From the NCBI RefSeq assembly GCF_030867145.1, contig NC_134436.1, forward strand, positions 4,526,001 through 4,590,000: a stretch of DNA of 64,000 nucleotides. Reading direction: 5' to 3'. Of this stretch, positions 34,241 to 47,210 are shown piece after piece. The stretch is from Opisthocomus hoazin. Taxonomy: Eukaryota; Chordata; Aves; Opisthocomiformes; Opisthocomidae. The notes under the pieces were generated by a model. That model did not search any database. It was given only the letters and a program-made list of their open reading frames with translations, and was not told the DNA's origin. The position numbers and the translations under genes were made by a program. Position 1 is the stretch's first letter, and every line of letters starts with the position of its first letter.

Positions 34241-37200
34241 AAAACAAAAAAAAGCTTCTGCTGTGGTTGCTTTTCCTTCCTCTCCTTCCTTTCCCAGGGA
34301 TTTCCAGACCTCAGAGGGGGCTTTTAGTTTTTAACTACCGCAGAGCACTGGGCTGGCATTGCCATGGGCACGCCATTAACCCCATGTTTCGCTCCAAGTG
34401 GCAATGGTCAGCTCAGAGCATCCCCTTCTCATAGAGTTAAAAAGGAATGGCGCACCTGGCAAGACAGCCCCTTTGAGATGTTATAAGCCACAAAGCATCC
34501 AGGTAAGGTCCTTCTGCAGCCCTTCACAGTTGGTCTTTTTTCCCTACTGGAATATTGTCAGAAATATTCCTACTATTCACAGTCTTCCTGGTGTATTTTG
34601 TTTCCTGCCTTTTTGCCTGTTAAATAACAGGTTAGCAGTCATGTAGGAATGTGCCCTCTCATCCCACAGGAGCTTAGCCTCTTTAGGAGACTGCAAGAGA
34701 CCCCTCTGGAAATCCAGGTGGGCTTTATCAACTGGCTTCTCATGCCATCATTATCATCAGCAAGACAACAGGAAAACACTGGAGCTACTGAACATTAACA
34801 GTATTTTGGGCAATGAGTATTAACAGCTTGATCAAGGGATCGCTGGTCTGAAAACCCATGCCCAAAGATGCTATTTTTGGTCATCCCCAACAAGTCTGAT
34901 CTGAGATTGCAGTGGCTCTGCAGAGGACTGTCAAAACATTTCAGAAAGACTTGGAAATCGCTTCCTCCTCCCACAGGATACGCAGACTTTTGCCACAGCA
35001 TGATTGCATCCACTGGCAAAGGCTGCAGCCTGCCCTTCTCTCCAGCTCGGTTTGTGGTTAGTGTCACCTGGGTTAAAGATGACCACCTTCCTCCCTCCCA
35101 CAAACCAGGCAATGGCTCGAGCACTGGGGCAAGGGATAATGTGTCTGCACTGCACACGACTGCTTCATCCTGTCTGAGGAAGAAAGAGCCCCCTTGCATC
35201 CAGCCCAGCTCAACCCTTGCTCTCTTTCCTTTGGATACCCAGGCCAGCAGCGAGCTCGGGGCAGGAGAGATGGATTTGAGATTGATTTTCTGCCTTCAGT
35301 TCGCTGTGTGATGGGGAACAGATGGCATACACGTGATGTTGAGGCGACAGAAAAGGACACTGGTTGAGTCACTTCAACCACAAACCAATTCTGAATCATC
35401 CGGCTGAAGCTCCGAGGGTAGGACAAGCGCCGAGCCAGTCCGGAGGAGGACACTGAGCTATTGTGTGTGTGCCCTGCCATGGTCTGCATGCCTGTCCCCA
35501 TGAGCTGGCTGCAGCACTCCCCTTTCACTGTCCTTGCTCCCCCACAATGTGTCCTTTAAGTTATTAAGCCCGGTGGCTTTTCCCATTCCTTTACAGTCTA
35601 GGGATGGAGCTGCTCATGGCTGAATAGACACAGCTGCCTGGGCAGGATGGGAGTCGGAGATCAGAGCTGACAAGGCTCACACGCTGAGCTCCTCTCTTCC
35701 TCGGCAGCTGTGACGAGGGATGGAGAAATGACCTGACAACTGGTGATAGAGAAGGACAATGTGTCCGACTGCCAGAGCTCCTGGGGACTGCAAAGCAGCG
35801 GACAGGAGGCTCATGGGGAGGATGACTCAGAGGAGCACCGGCTCCAGCAGGATCCTCCGCAAACATGCTCTTGGGGCACCACGTGGCAATGCCAAAACCA
35901 GTACAGGCTTGGGACCTGGTGTGGGTTAATCCCAGTAGGCAGCTCAGCCCCACGCAGCCGCTCACTCACTCCCCTCCAGTAGGATGGGGGGCAGAATTGG
36001 AAGGGTTGAGATTAATGCAATTTAGTAGGTAAAGCAACAGCTGAGCACGCAAGCAAAGCAAAATAAGGAATTCATCCACCACTTCCCATCGGCAGGCAGG
36101 TGTTCAGCCATTTAGTGGCTGGTGGTGTTTAGCCACCCACTGGGGTTAAACCACAACAGGCACTGTATTGAAATCACCTTCTGAAAAGAGTAAAAGAGGG
36201 GAAAACCCAGAGAGCGGGGGAAGGAAATCTCTTGGTGAGAGGCAGAGTTCAGGCTCATGTGCATCAGACCCCATCCCCCCCTGCTCCAACCCCTGTAAAT
36301 GGAGCCCTCCTGGCCCTTGTACCCTACAGGCAGTGAGTCAGGGCCCCTTGTTTTTTGCAGATGTGAGAAGGGAAATCCTCCCCCTCCAAGGGAAGCTGGG
36401 TCTGAAACGGCTGCAAAAGGCAGCGAGCGTCCCCTCGGGGTTTCGATTCCAGCAGGAGAGCTTCCTGCGATCAGTGCAGACAGTGCTGCTGAGGGGAAGG
36501 GCCAGAGGGGAGAAACCAAGTCAGGGAGATGTCAACGGGACACAGGGCACGCCACCACCAACAGCTGAGACGGCGTACGGAAGCACCTGTAGGTTCTACA
36601 GGTTTTGGGCTGCTGCTGCTCACAGCCAGGGTCCCATCCCTGGTGGAAGGCCACCGGTACCCTGCACGTCCAACAGCACCAAGGCACAGCTGCCACACAG
36701 ACACCAAGCTGATCAGGGCCTGATGGGGCAGCCAGGCTACGCTAATGACACCTGAACCCTGCTGAGGCCAAAGGGCAGAACCGCCCCTTACTTTAAATCC
36801 TTGCCCTTTTCTGCATGTAAAAGATGAGCAAAAACCCCACTGCTACTGTAGGCTGCTGAAACTGAGTTGGAGATACCTCTCCATGCTTCTCCTGACCCTC
36901 TTCCTCCTATATTTGAGACAGAAAAGTTGTAGCTTTGTCTGTTCTACACCTCTAGTCTGGTTTTCTTTTTCCAATTGCTTGGCTGAGAGATCTTCCTTCC
37001 CCACTCTCCTGGTGTGGTCACCAGAGCGGGGCCACTTCTGTGGCACACATCTAGCACCACGTGTCCTCACTCCCACTTTGGGTCCTGTTCATCTCTGCTT
37101 TCTTTTCTACCCTGAGCACATCACATACCCTCTTAACCAGAATCCCCCACACAGGGACCACTTTCAGCAGCACTTAAGCTGCTTTAACGTCTCTTCACAC

Positions 37201-37462
37201 TATTCTCCTCAAACCCTACCATTTCTGAACCTGGTTCCAAGCTGTCTCCTTTCCCAAACCCTCGTGATCTGTCTTCCTTCCATCCCTAACATGCCACAAG
37301 CGTCTTCTCTCTATCTTCTCCTGTAGCTGCTGGCACCTGGGGGTATCTCCATATATCCCACTACCACCTCGACTCTTTCCATCTCTTTGCAAGTCCTTCT
37401 GGCAGAAGTAGCACAGTCCTGCCTCAGCCACACTCATGCACATAAAAGGTATGATTCTGCTT

Positions 37463-37770
37463 CCTCAGCCTGGAAGAAGACTTTAGCAGGGGCTGTTGTG
37501 ATAGGACAAGGAGCAATGGTTTTAAACTAAAAGAGGGTAGATTCAGACTAGATAGAAGGAAGAAATTTTTTATGATGAGGGTGGTGAAACACTGGACCAG
37601 GTAGCCCAGAGAGGTTGTAGATACCTCATCCCTGGAAACATTCAAGGTCAGGTTGAAAGCGGCTCTAGAGCAACCTGATCTAGATGAAGATGTCCCTGCT
37701 CACTGCAGGGGGCTTGGACTAGATAACCTTTAAAGGTCCCTTCCAACCCAAACCATTCCATGATTCTAAG
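37463..37770 (+). mobile_element. CR1 3' fragment
   Basis: Plus-oriented CR1 tail: CTCAGCCTGGAAGAAGAC at the left, ACAAGGAGCAATGGTTTTAA near 37,507 and GGTCCCTTCCAACCCAAACC close to the end, terminating CATTCCATGATTCTAAG. Well preserved over its last 300 bp. Confidence 0.92.
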
Positions 37771-40700
37771 AAAAAGTCTGGTGTCCTGGTCCACATCACT
37801 GGGCGGGAGAACAGACAGTGACAGGCAGGAGTGCACAGTGAAAGGTGCTGTATAAGCCAGCGTGAATGCAGGGGTGGAAAAGATATTTTGGATATGGATT
37901 AAAAGGATGTAACACGTCAGCAACTGCAGCAATACACCAGCTGGGTATGTGAACCACGCCATGGTTTCCTTGACAGCTGAGAGGAAGGAACAAACACCAA
38001 GTAGTAATAGTAGACACCAGTTTTTTCCTTTCTTTACCAGCCCTGGAGCTCACTGCAGGAAGAAGCGCAAGAGGCAGCACAGCCTGGTGAGCAGCACCTA
38101 CCCTGCCATGCTTCCCTGCTCTGGCGGGACAGGCCACCAGACTGCAAGGCTTCCTGTAAAACATCCATCACTCTGGTCCATCGCCACCAGCAAAGAAACC
38201 TCAGGACCCTGTGACACCCACATGGCAGGAGCAGGGAACAGAGCCCAGCACTCGGACTCCTTCACAGAGGCTTTGTGAGCAACAGCCTCACACCCTGCTC
38301 TGCTACAGATATTAGCATCTTTTGCCTCTTGTATGATGGAAAGGGATGATAAATATTCCATGTCCTGTTCCTCCTTGTCTCTCAGGAATGGGGTAAAATC
38401 CAGTGGGTCGACACTCTGTATGTTTTGAGGGAATGTTTTCATATCCCATGGGTATGACGGGGGGTGGGAAGGCATCCGCCTCCCCCTCTCTGGATGAGAG
38501 GGGATGGATTAGGACCCAGACTGCCTGGCAACACCTTCCTCCCAGGGAGGAGGGGCTGGGGACGGCTCCGCCAGGATTTTGTTGCATGTTGTCTAAAGCC
38601 CTTCACTTCCTCACAGATCCCAGCTGCTTGGTTATTTGCTGCCGACTGAGGCTTCTCAGGCTCCTCCGCTGATCTCCCCCAGGGTATTCTCCATCTCTGC
38701 CTGGCTCATTTGTCTCCTTGCTTCTCTCCAATGAGCGTCCCGGGTCACTAATGCCACCCTGCCCTCTAATCTTCCTTTCACTCTCGTGATGGTGCTCAGG
38801 CCACTAAGGAGATTAGCGTGGCCTCAGCTGCTCGCCCTCCCCAGCAACAGGGATGTCACCCCTCAGGGAGCCATGTGCAGGGGTGACACATGTGCTGCCA
38901 CCACCCCAACGGCAGTGCAGCTCCGGTGCCCTCTCCTGTCCAGTCACAGACCCAGGGGAGGTGTCTGAAATGCAGGGCAGGAAGAGATGTGCTGGGACCA
39001 GGCATCTACAGGACCTTTTCCCCCCTAGGCTAGGAACCTACGACACCTGCACCCATCCTCACTTGCTGTCCCCTCTTATTTGCGTGGGAAGCTTGAAAAG
39101 GAGAGGGCCAGGACACATGGGCAAAGAATGGAGCCCCCCTGCACCCCCCTGGGGCACAGCCCTGCGCTCCAACAGCACAGGAACAGACATCAAGAGGCCA
39201 CTAAAATCCCAGTCCTAAACAAAGCAGCCCATTCCTGCTGCCTCTGCAAAGCCAGGCGGAGGTTGCAAGCTCCAGGCACAAATCACTCAGGACAGCCATT
39301 AAGAGAAGCTTCCTAGGGCCGCTCGCTACCCTGCACATCCTCCCTCGGCCATCAGCACGGCGCCGAAGCGGTTAACGCCGAATGCACGGGCTCTCTGCAG
39401 ATCTCCGTTTCCGTGACAACAGCTCCCGATGAAACCCAGAGCTATAAAATCCCATTAAGCATCTGCGAGAGGCTGCCTGCGCTGCCTGCCACCTGCCGGC
39501 AACCCCTCTGCCAGGCTGACCCACATCGCCCACCCCGGGACACAGCCGGCAGCACCCAGCACCCCAGAAACACGGCTGAGGGGAGCAGGGGCAGCACCAG
39601 CACGCTGGGGGGAAGCCTAGGGCTACCAGACCCAGCTTTTGGGCTAGTGAAGGGAGCCTGCGAGGACTGAGGGGGCGGGAATACACCCCAGAAGTCACTG
39701 GAGTCTTGGGGGGCTCCTAGGAGGGACACAACGCCCTTTACTGTGCCTTTGGCTGGCAGAGATGCTCCTCTTGGAGCAAACCAGTCCAAATTCACCCGTG
39801 GGGACTCTCAAAGTTTTGAGGACAGGTTTGAGTGACAGCAGTAAGCCACTGTCATCTGTTAGGGCTTTCTAGTTGCTTACACTTACCCATCAGCTTGTGC
39901 CAAGCCCAAGCGGAGGGTCTGGGTGCTGCGAAGGGTCTCTGAGGATCAGACAGGGCAGTGGCCCAATGGGGCCTTTCGACTGAAGTCAGCCCAAGCCAGA
40001 CAACAGGACTGGAAGGCTGAGGAAGGATGCCAGGATGCTAGTAGATGGGATCCCCGCCTCACCTCTGTGCTTCATTTACTCCCCTTCACCTTTAGCATAC
40101 TCAAGGACCCTTTATACTTTACCTAATTTGAGCAGTTTGGGCTTCTCCTCCTCTGTGCTTCCACCACTCCTGCAACAGGAAAAGGCCAGCAGGAGGGTAG
40201 GGAGATGCTACACATTCAAGGTGATGCTCCTGAGGGCAAAGCTCAACTGATGCGTTCCCGCTGTGAAAAGCAGTGCTGACCTTAGTCTGGTATCACACAA
40301 AGGGCTCTCTGGGTACGGGGCAAACAGGGCTCTGGCACTGAGGAGATTCTAAAGTGTTAATGCTCCTCATGGTGGAAGCGGTCCATGAGAGAAGGGGCAC
40401 CGTCCCTCGAGGGGAAGCTCAAACAACAGCCACAGGGTCAACCCATTCCCATGCGCCTGTTGCTGGGGCTCAGTGACCTTTGATGAGAGAACTAGACCCA
40501 CAGTGCCCAGGCTTATTAAAATACAACTTATTATACAATACTCAATAGTATACAAATCATATGCGTACATATATATATAACAACATGTAAGCCTTACTAG
40601 ACAATAAGGCTCCTGCATCTGAAGCTGACTGCAGGACTGCTCAGCCACAGATATTTGTCTGTTGGATCTTCCCCCGAGCTGTACCCTAAGTTGCTCCCCT

Positions 40701-43025
40701 GCACTTCTGATTCATAGGCACAGAAGCTGCACCTTTTCCTGCCATTTGCAAGTGCTGCTGTGTCATCTGGATCCTAGGAAAAAGCCTGTCCACTGCTTGG
40801 GGAAGGATGGGGTAAGAAGCAAGCAGGGAGCAAACAGTGCCTTCTTCATCCCCCTCCCATCATCTAACTCCATTGCTGAGTACGGGAGGGAAAACAGTCA
40901 CAGGGACTCGCAGCAGCAGGAGCCCTGGAGACTCTGGCATCTGCAAGAGCCAGGGGAATCCAAAGGGGCCATGGATGAAAGCTGACACAGAAAGAAAATA
41001 CTGTTTTTGAGCTACAATTGCTGGCACAGCTGCTGGCCAGACCCCCTTCCGAAAACTGAAACATGCCAGCAAGGGGATGGAAATCATTTACTTGTTCGTT
41101 TGCAAGATTTAACTGTTTCCATCTCCTCTGACCCTTGAACAAGCTCAGATTTCTTAAGATATCCAGCATCCCGATGCTGCAATGCCTGGGGCTCCCCCAG
41201 AGCAGCAGACAGAGACTGAGAGAACCACAAATGCAGAAGACAGAGCTCCCTCTCCCCTCCTCCTCAAATGCTTTTAAAGGCAGAAGCCACGGGCACACGG
41301 CTTTTCTGCAGCAGCAGATGCCCAGGAAATAAGCCAAAGAGTACCCAGGAGACACCCAGAGCAGTTTGATGCTCCTTTCAAAGTGCAGAGGCTCAGAAAG
41401 CCAACGGCCTCAGAAGGGAATGGGAAAAAAAAAAAAATCCTAAGTCTTGCAAATAAAGCAGTTGGCTGAAAACTGCAGGGTGATCTAGGAATGATGCTGA
41501 GGCAGGGTGGGGACCTCTGTCAAAAGGAGCTGGGACACAGCCCTGTCAGTCACTGAACATGCATTTAGTGGGCTGGCTAGTTTTTCTGTGGGAAGCCAAG
41601 CCCTTGGGGTTCCTGGGCTCAGCTAGAGCAATACTGTGGGTCTGAAGCCTTATCTGTGTGTGCTCTGGATCAGGACCACCTCGTCAGAGGCAGCAAAGCA
41701 GCAGGAGGCAGGGAGGGAGGAATGTGAGAGCTTACAAAGCATCTCACTGCGGGAGTTGAAGCTGCCAGGAGGAGGGGATGCATTTCAGGAAACCCAAGGA
41801 GGCAGGAAATCAAGAGAGAGGGACAGTAATTGAATCCATATGTTGGAAGCGAAGAATGCATCTGGTAGCAGCGAAAAGACTAAGGGAGAAAGCCCATGCT
41901 GTGGGGACAGCACAGGGCACTCATAGTCACGTTAACCTCCTGGACCAAGCAGAAGGTTGAATTCAGACTAACCACAACTGCTGAGATGGGTCACTGGTCA
42001 CTTGTATGAGCTTTGAGGTCTGTGCCCGTAGTAGCTACAGGTCAGGAGGCTTCCAACCTTAAACTTATTATCATCCTAATGTAACAAGTAATGTTGCAAT
42101 AAGGTGAAAGAAATGGCTGATTTATTACAAAGTGACAGGGTTAGATCCACACTGCTGGATCCTAGGAAGGGATCAAACAGTAACACCAGAACATAATTTT
42201 GCCATTCCTCTGGCAAAGGGAGGGATGTCAGGTCTCCTGCTCGCAGAAAGCGGTACAGCTTTGGTGCAGGAGTGCCTGCTCGTGTAGCATTCATTCACCC
42301 AGAGGTAAAGGCACAGAGGGGGTGATGAATGAGGAACCTGAGTCTGCACATTCGTTGCAAGGCTATCCTACAGAGGTTATCCCACTGGTTTAGGTACTCC
42401 CAGTTTCAGGCTGGCTATGTTTGTAATACCGTTTATGGCCTCTCCCCCCTCTCCCCCCTCCCCCTTTTAAAGCACATTTGCAAAGAAATCTGAAACATAT
42501 GTGGTTGGAATAGAGGAGCCTAATGCAAGACTCCTGCACTAATAGAGCACAGCATAATGATTTCGGAAGGGGGGAGAAGAACTCTGATGTTAATATCCAC
42601 CAGGCCTCCCAGGAAAACAAGGGAGGAGATGGAGTACAGGACTACAGCACTGACTGGCTGAGCAGGCTTTTGGTGTGTCATGCAAATTGCTGCATTCTAT
42701 ACAGGCAGAAAGCCTCTCAAGAAGGCCCTCAGGTGCAGCAGGGTTCTCTGTACCTTAGCAGGCTTTGCACATCGCTGAAGATGGGTTTTCTGTGACTTGC
42801 TCCACATCTGTGTTTAAGGCTCTGCAGGCAAACCTGCAAATTGCTGCTCTCAGGACTTCTCTCAGTAAAGATGATAGCAAGATTACTCATGCTATCCTCA
42901 GTCCCTGGGAATCAAGCTCCACAGCATTTCTCTCTTCACCTGTAGCCCTCTGCACACATTATTAGTAGGGCTTTGCATCCAGTCCAAAACTTCTGCTGTC
43001 CCAAACACCCAGCTGCATCTCATAC

Positions 43026-43156
43026 CTGCATGAGCATCCACCAGCTGCCCTCTCTGCTGCTGTCACTCCTGGCGTTCCTTCTCTGCCCCTTACTTCGCCA
43101 GCTTTGCACGGCGTATCATCTCTTTCACGCTGCTTCTGAGTCTCCATGACAGCGTG
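43026..43156 (-). pseudogene. DIAPH1: DIAPH1 relic, end of FH2 and basic tail
   Basis: Acceptor TTCTGTTCTGCAG and donor G|GTATGAG are both good. The frame starts HAVMETQKQR, matching QAVKENQKRR of DIAPH1. A 5-nt deletion then shifts the frame (the exon is 131 nt, against 136 expected from mammals). In the restored register it reads KEMIRRAKLAK, TAA, GAEKERQE, TGA, QQQRGQLVDAHA, clearly the mammalian [20 protein letters not shown] and QQKREQLIDMNA. So one frameshift and two nonsense codons lie in a single exon, while both splice sites and the exon phase (0 in, split codon out) survive. In the shifted frame the exon stays open, but that peptide is not conserved. Confidence 0.88.
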
Positions 43157-43317
43157 CTGCAGAACAGAAGAAACAGCTGCTTAGGGACTGCAGGATGGTT
43201 GGGCGGGGAAAAAAAACACATAAAAGCAGTTAACACCCCTCTTCAGAAGATAGGGAGTAAGAAACATGGTAGATCTGCGCAATGAAGGAAACGAGGAGAG
43301 AAGAGCATCTTGCTCAC

Positions 43318-43474
43318 CAGAAACCTATTTCTAAAGTTATTCAGTTCTATGAAGATGCTATTAACAGCCATTTTCTGGAGGTCAAACAGAAAGTACTGGC
43401 CCAGTACCGTAGAGGTCCTCTCCGAGTACCTCATCTGCAACTTCTCATACTGCGTCTTGGCATCCTTAACAAAA
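43318..43474 (-). pseudogene. DIAPH1: DIAPH1 relic, FH2 C-terminal helix exon
   Basis: The best preserved relic: 157 nt, acceptor GGGTTTCACAG, donor G|GTGAGCA, one partial codon plus 52 open codons. It reads FVKDAKTQYEKLQMRYSERT, then STVLGQYFLFDLQKMAVNSI, then FIELNNFRNRFL. Mammalian DIAPH1 has FVKDAQEQYNKL..., GEYFLFDPKKLSVEEFF and DLHNFRNMFL at the same positions, with no gaps. No stop occurs inside the exon, but conserved positions (for example the PKKLSVEE segment) are substituted more than expected for a functional FH2. Phase fits both neighbours. By itself this exon could pass as functional. Confidence 0.9.
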
Positions 43475-44241
43475 CTGTGAAACCCAGAAGCCAAGGAGCA
43501 TAAGCCAAACATCAGGTGGAACACATCAGAGTGAGCAACAGACCACAGGGTATTGCAACATTCAACCTCATCTGTGGTTCTTCTCCATGCAAAGGTTTCA
43601 GCAGCAGCAGATGCCACCCTCATCAGACCACGATGCTGAGAGGAACCCAGGCTAATCTGCTCAGTGTTTGGGTGACACTTACACCTCCTGTCTGAAAGGC
43701 AAAATGAAGGAATATGCAACTGGCAAACAAGTAGCATCTTGCTTATGCTCCACCTCACAGGCAGGATGGCAGCCCCATGGCACACACCTGCAAGCACGTC
43801 CTGCAAAAGCAAGATTCCATAGCACAGCCGCAACTGCTCAAAGTTCATCACAGCATGGCAACACCGAGAAACTTGGGGTGTCCCTCGGCAAGCACATAGT
43901 GCTCCCAGCAAACCAGCAACCTCGAATCAGTCCAGAAATGCAGCCAGGTAACTCACAGACAACAAGTGAACAGAGCAGCAATCCCTTTGCCCAAAGCTAT
44001 CAAGGAGGCTCAGAATGACAGAGATGCCCTGCTGACGGCAAACAGCATCCCTGCGGCGTGGCAAGATCCCTCCACAGCTGCAGAGGAACACTCTGTGGTC
44101 CACACCACGACAGAAATGCCTTTTCCCACACGATGGAACCTCCTCCTCTCTCTTTCTCCAAACTTTGCCGAGACCCGTGAATCCCTTCTGCCATAGCTCA
44201 CATCCACTTTGATACCTTATTCTTCCTAAAAGCAATAGGAT

Positions 44242-44369
44242 ATTGTCATTTTTTTCAACAGATTTGTCACTCTTCTCTGTGTCAGCTGGAAAGCTCAGCA
44301 TATTACACTGTACATTCAAAATCTGTCCTTTTATCATGTTTAAGCTTTTCTTCAAGTTCTCAGCAGACA
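44242..44369 (-). pseudogene. DIAPH1: DIAPH1 relic, FH2 exon with frameshift and lost donor
   Basis: Acceptor GGTTTTTTTTCAG. The frame reads (V)SAENLKKSLNMIKGQILNV, QCNMLSFPADTEKSDKSVEK, aligned without gaps to mammalian [40 protein letters not shown]. A seventh A in an A run (44,250-44,255 region) then shifts the frame just before the expected Met-Thr. The exon would be 127 nt in mammals and is 128 here. The expected AG|GT donor is replaced by AATATCC. The extra A lies in a homopolymer, so it alone could be a sequencing error; the missing donor is independent evidence of decay. Confidence 0.87.
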
Positions 44370-44559
44370 CTGAAAAAAAACCCCAGACACAAAAAACAGA
44401 GAAGGACATTCCTAAAATGTTTGTTTTCAGCAGGAGCATAGTTTCTACGCTGCAACTGTTATCAGGACTCCAGACCTACTCCCTGAAAATCCCTTTGGCC
44501 TCACTGCCAGAAGTGCAGCTCCCCCCCTGTTTAGACCCAGGCAAATGACCCTCACACTC

Positions 44560-44690
44560 TGATAACCGCTTCAGACAACTCCTCAGTGCTCCCTCAGCAG
44601 CAGATCTTGAAGGAAATACAGTCCTTTCTGCTCCTGGACTGTGTGTTCTCAGATGAAGGGCAAAGCTCGCTCATATGTATGGTCATGTGC
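44560..44690 (-). pseudogene. DIAPH1: DIAPH1 relic, eroded FH2 exon (AELCEN segment)
   Basis: One frame reads MTIHMSELCPSSENTQ, which fits mammalian MTLLHFLAELCENDYP with a two-codon loss and a three-codon gain. A second frame further along reads TEELSEAVIR, against PDELAHVEKASR. A TGA lies between them. Splice sites are not clear. The match is short, but it falls exactly between the flanking relics. Boundaries are approximate. Confidence 0.5.
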
Positions 44691-45502
44691 ACTTCACAGG
44701 CAGATGAGAGAGCTCTGCAGCGTAAATACAAAGCAAGCCAGCACCAAGGCTCTCCCTCCTCTTTTTTTGCAGTATTTTCGTATGGGTGACACACACACAA
44801 CAGGAAAGGTCTGCACGCTTTAACAACTTCCAGCCTCATTTTAGAGATAAAAAGGCGCTTTCTTCGGACCTATTGTTCAAAGCTGTTTAAAGACAGACAG
44901 CCCCAGAGAAAGGTGCAAATGAAGCGACCTACCCAACCCTGCTGCAGCACAGCGGGGTTGGCCCAGCAGCCTGGGACAAGGGATGGGACGGAGTCATACT
45001 GGAGATGTTACTGTGTGTTAGAAGCAGGCTTATTAGCTGAAGGTAAATATCAGATCAGGTAAGACAAAGAGGAGAGCACCAGGAGTGTGTGTGTGGGGAG
45101 CAGTCACGAGTTCAGCAGAGAGCTTTCATCCTCTGTCTGAGGGACGGATACATCTGCAGTCCGCATCCTGCTGCTGCCTCTTGCTTTCCTTCCTCCCTGG
45201 ATACTGACTCAGCACCACCAGCCTTTTATCACAGGACAAAACAAAAGGTATCCTTCCTTCCAGGCATCGCATCTGCCCGTTTCATCGATATTTCTTTCCT
45301 TCGCCACGCTGTGCAGTACAGCACAGCCACAGCTCTAATAGGAAAAAGGCTTCCACTACAGCAACACAAATAAGGGATGTTTGGGATGCAGTCTCAGGCT
45401 TTGCAGCCACAGACAGAGCAATGAGCCAAACCTGTCTTTGCTCAGAGCAGCCGAGATCCAAACCCCTGTCCCCATGCCACAGCCAACATCTCGCCTTCAC
45501 TG

Positions 45503-45617
45503 GGATCACTTCTGCTCTCAGGACTTTGTGTCTTGGAGCTGGTCATGAGAAAACTGGTCAGGAAAACTGGACTGTACAGCAGGCGTTCAAAGCCTAGCCA
45601 GCAGGTATTTCCAGGTG
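45503..45617 (-). pseudogene. DIAPH1: DIAPH1 relic, FH2 exon (NAGSRNAGAFGF...LRDTKS)
   Basis: Acceptor-like GGATTTCCAG at 45,618. Reading with frame changes gives PGNT, then IPAG, TAG, ALNA, for mammalian VGNYMNAGSRNA, and further on LQDTKS, TGA, EQK, for LRDTKSTDQK. At DNA level the stretch AGCTCCAAGACACAAAGTC (complement of about 45,522-45,540) differs from the expected coding sequence by one base. At least two nonsense codons and two frame changes occur, so this exon cannot encode FH2 in any frame. Confidence 0.7.
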
Positions 45618-46472
45618 CTGGAAATCCTCTGGCTGTGTCTCCTAGCGAGGGTGGCTGGGAAATAAACCCAGAGGGTACCAACCAGTTTCCTGAGCTGCCC
45701 ACAGAAAAGCACTCACCTTGCAGAGAGCCAATTTCTCTAGTTCTGTACAGACCCACTCCAGAGTCCCCAAGCCATCCCAGAGCTATCACCCCTCAGAGAC
45801 CCACACGTTAGGTCCTGCTTTCAGCTGAAGAAATCGAGCCTGCACATGGTATCATGCTTAGGCCTGCTCTACCAAGAAAAAAAACAACCCTAAATTAAGT
45901 CTTAGTGCCAGAGGCAGCAGGTAAATGAGTAGGTGCAGGATGTGTGCACGCACTGGGACTGGCAGGCAGCAATCTTCCTTGCCATTGCCAGCTCCCACTT
46001 GTGAGATCAAATGCAGAAGGCTTTAAAATGATGCCTGCAGTCCCGCAGACTTCAGACCTATTGAGAACTTGTTTCCTGCTGTCCTGAGCCAGAGCCCAAC
46101 ACAGCGACAAGCACAGAAATCAGCAGGACAATAAGGCAGAAAGATGTGTTTAAAACAGATATAAAGAGATGCTTCCTGAGACGAGCACTGACTAACGAGT
46201 CTCAAGGGACTGTCACCAAGCACGTCCGTGCCACAGGGTCCTGCAGCAACGCAGGCACGTCTCTGAAGCAGCTTGCTAGCAGGACATTCTGCTTTTTGGA
46301 CTCTCATGTGACTGAATACAGGCAGTTGCTGAAAAACAACTGCTTGTTACTGGTGGTGCTTCCCAACCTGTTACAGCAACCAGAACTATTTTATGAACAG
46401 GTGGTTTCTGTCTCCAGAGCAGATCCATTCAGATCCCATCCTGGGCAAGCTATCGGGAAGGATAACCACAGA

Positions 46473-46706
46473 ACCATAGAATGGGTTGGGTTGGAAACGA
46501 CCTTAAAGACCATCTCGTTCCAACCACACTGCCATGGGCAGGGACACCTTCCACCAGACCAGGTTGCTCAAAGCCCCGTCCAACCTGGCCTTGAACACTT
46601 CCAGGGAGGGGGCAGCCACAGCTTCTCTGGGCAAGCTGCTCCAGTGCCTCACCACCCTTATAGTAAAGAATTTCTTACTAACATTTAATCTAAATCAATC
46701 CTCTTT
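46473..46706 (-). mobile_element. CR1 3' fragment
   Basis: Minus-oriented CR1 end: ACCATAGAATGGGTTGGGTT at the left, then GCCATGGGCAGGGACACCTT, ending in ATTTAATCTAAATCAATCCT. Little diverged, inserted between DIAPH1 relic exons. Confidence 0.93.
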
Positions 46707-47210
46707 AGAAGACCCCAGATGAAGTGTATGTTATTACGGCCAGGAATGGGCTTGTAAGGTTATCCAGGAGTTGAGGAGGAGGAAAGAGACGAAGTTCAGG
46801 CTGCAGACACTAGACAGGTTACACACAGCTGGGCATAGTAGGAGATGCTTCCAGAAAGAACATCAGCAAGAGGGGAGCGATGGCAAAATCATCATCCTTC
46901 CTGGAAAGTGTCCTTCTAAGCCCTGAGTACATCTTAACTGTAAAAACTATACTCAGATCAATAAAAGTAAAAAAAAAAATACAGGAACAGGCATTTCTGA
47001 ACTATTTCATCCTTCGCGTACTTCTCAAACTTTATAAAGGTTCCAGCATTAAGAACAAGAACAGATTTATATTTCCATTCCTGTGTTTCTGACAAGCATC
47101 AGCACTCTCATTGGAGGTCACGGTCTTAACTCCTAGAAAACGCATCCTCCTCAGAGCAGGATTCATCCGACATGGGGTCCTGCTCTTCCCATTCCCCACC
47201 TCGCTCTCTT

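Larger units (their letters stand above)
31935..43025 (-). other. Interval between DIAPH1 relic exons; penultimate coding exons not found
   Basis: Eleven kilobases between the FH2 C-terminal exon and the terminal exon. The autoregulatory DAD core (mammalian GVMDSLLEALQSGAAF) is expected here. Only a faint candidate appears at about 41,735-41,790 on the minus strand (MHPLLLAASTPAV), without a good acceptor, and I do not call it. The interval contains CR1 fragments at 34,100 and 37,463 and GC-rich unique sequence. Plus-strand open frames such as 36,168-36,755 are unrecognised. Confidence 0.6.

Noticed and set aside
38030..38090. Mini-exon-like stretch with a good acceptor and donor encoding a Lys/Arg-rich peptide
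   Set aside because: On the plus strand within the minus-strand relic, only about 46 bp, with no neighbouring exons and no recognisable protein.
41735..41790. Possible DIAPH1 autoregulatory-domain exon (MHPLLLAASTPAV)
   Set aside because: Similarity to MDSLLEALQSGA is limited to a few residues and there is no proper acceptor or donor. Position is right, but the evidence is insufficient.
42190..42294. Minus-strand peptide MNATRAGTPAPKLYRFLRAG resembling the FH2 MNAGSRNAGAFGF segment
   Set aside because: It lies downstream of the FH2 C-terminal exon, out of order. A better and correctly placed relic of that exon is at 45,503-45,617.
46146..46688. 180-codon plus-strand open frame
   Set aside because: Its second half is antisense CR1 sequence (46,473-46,706) and the first half has no recognisable homology.
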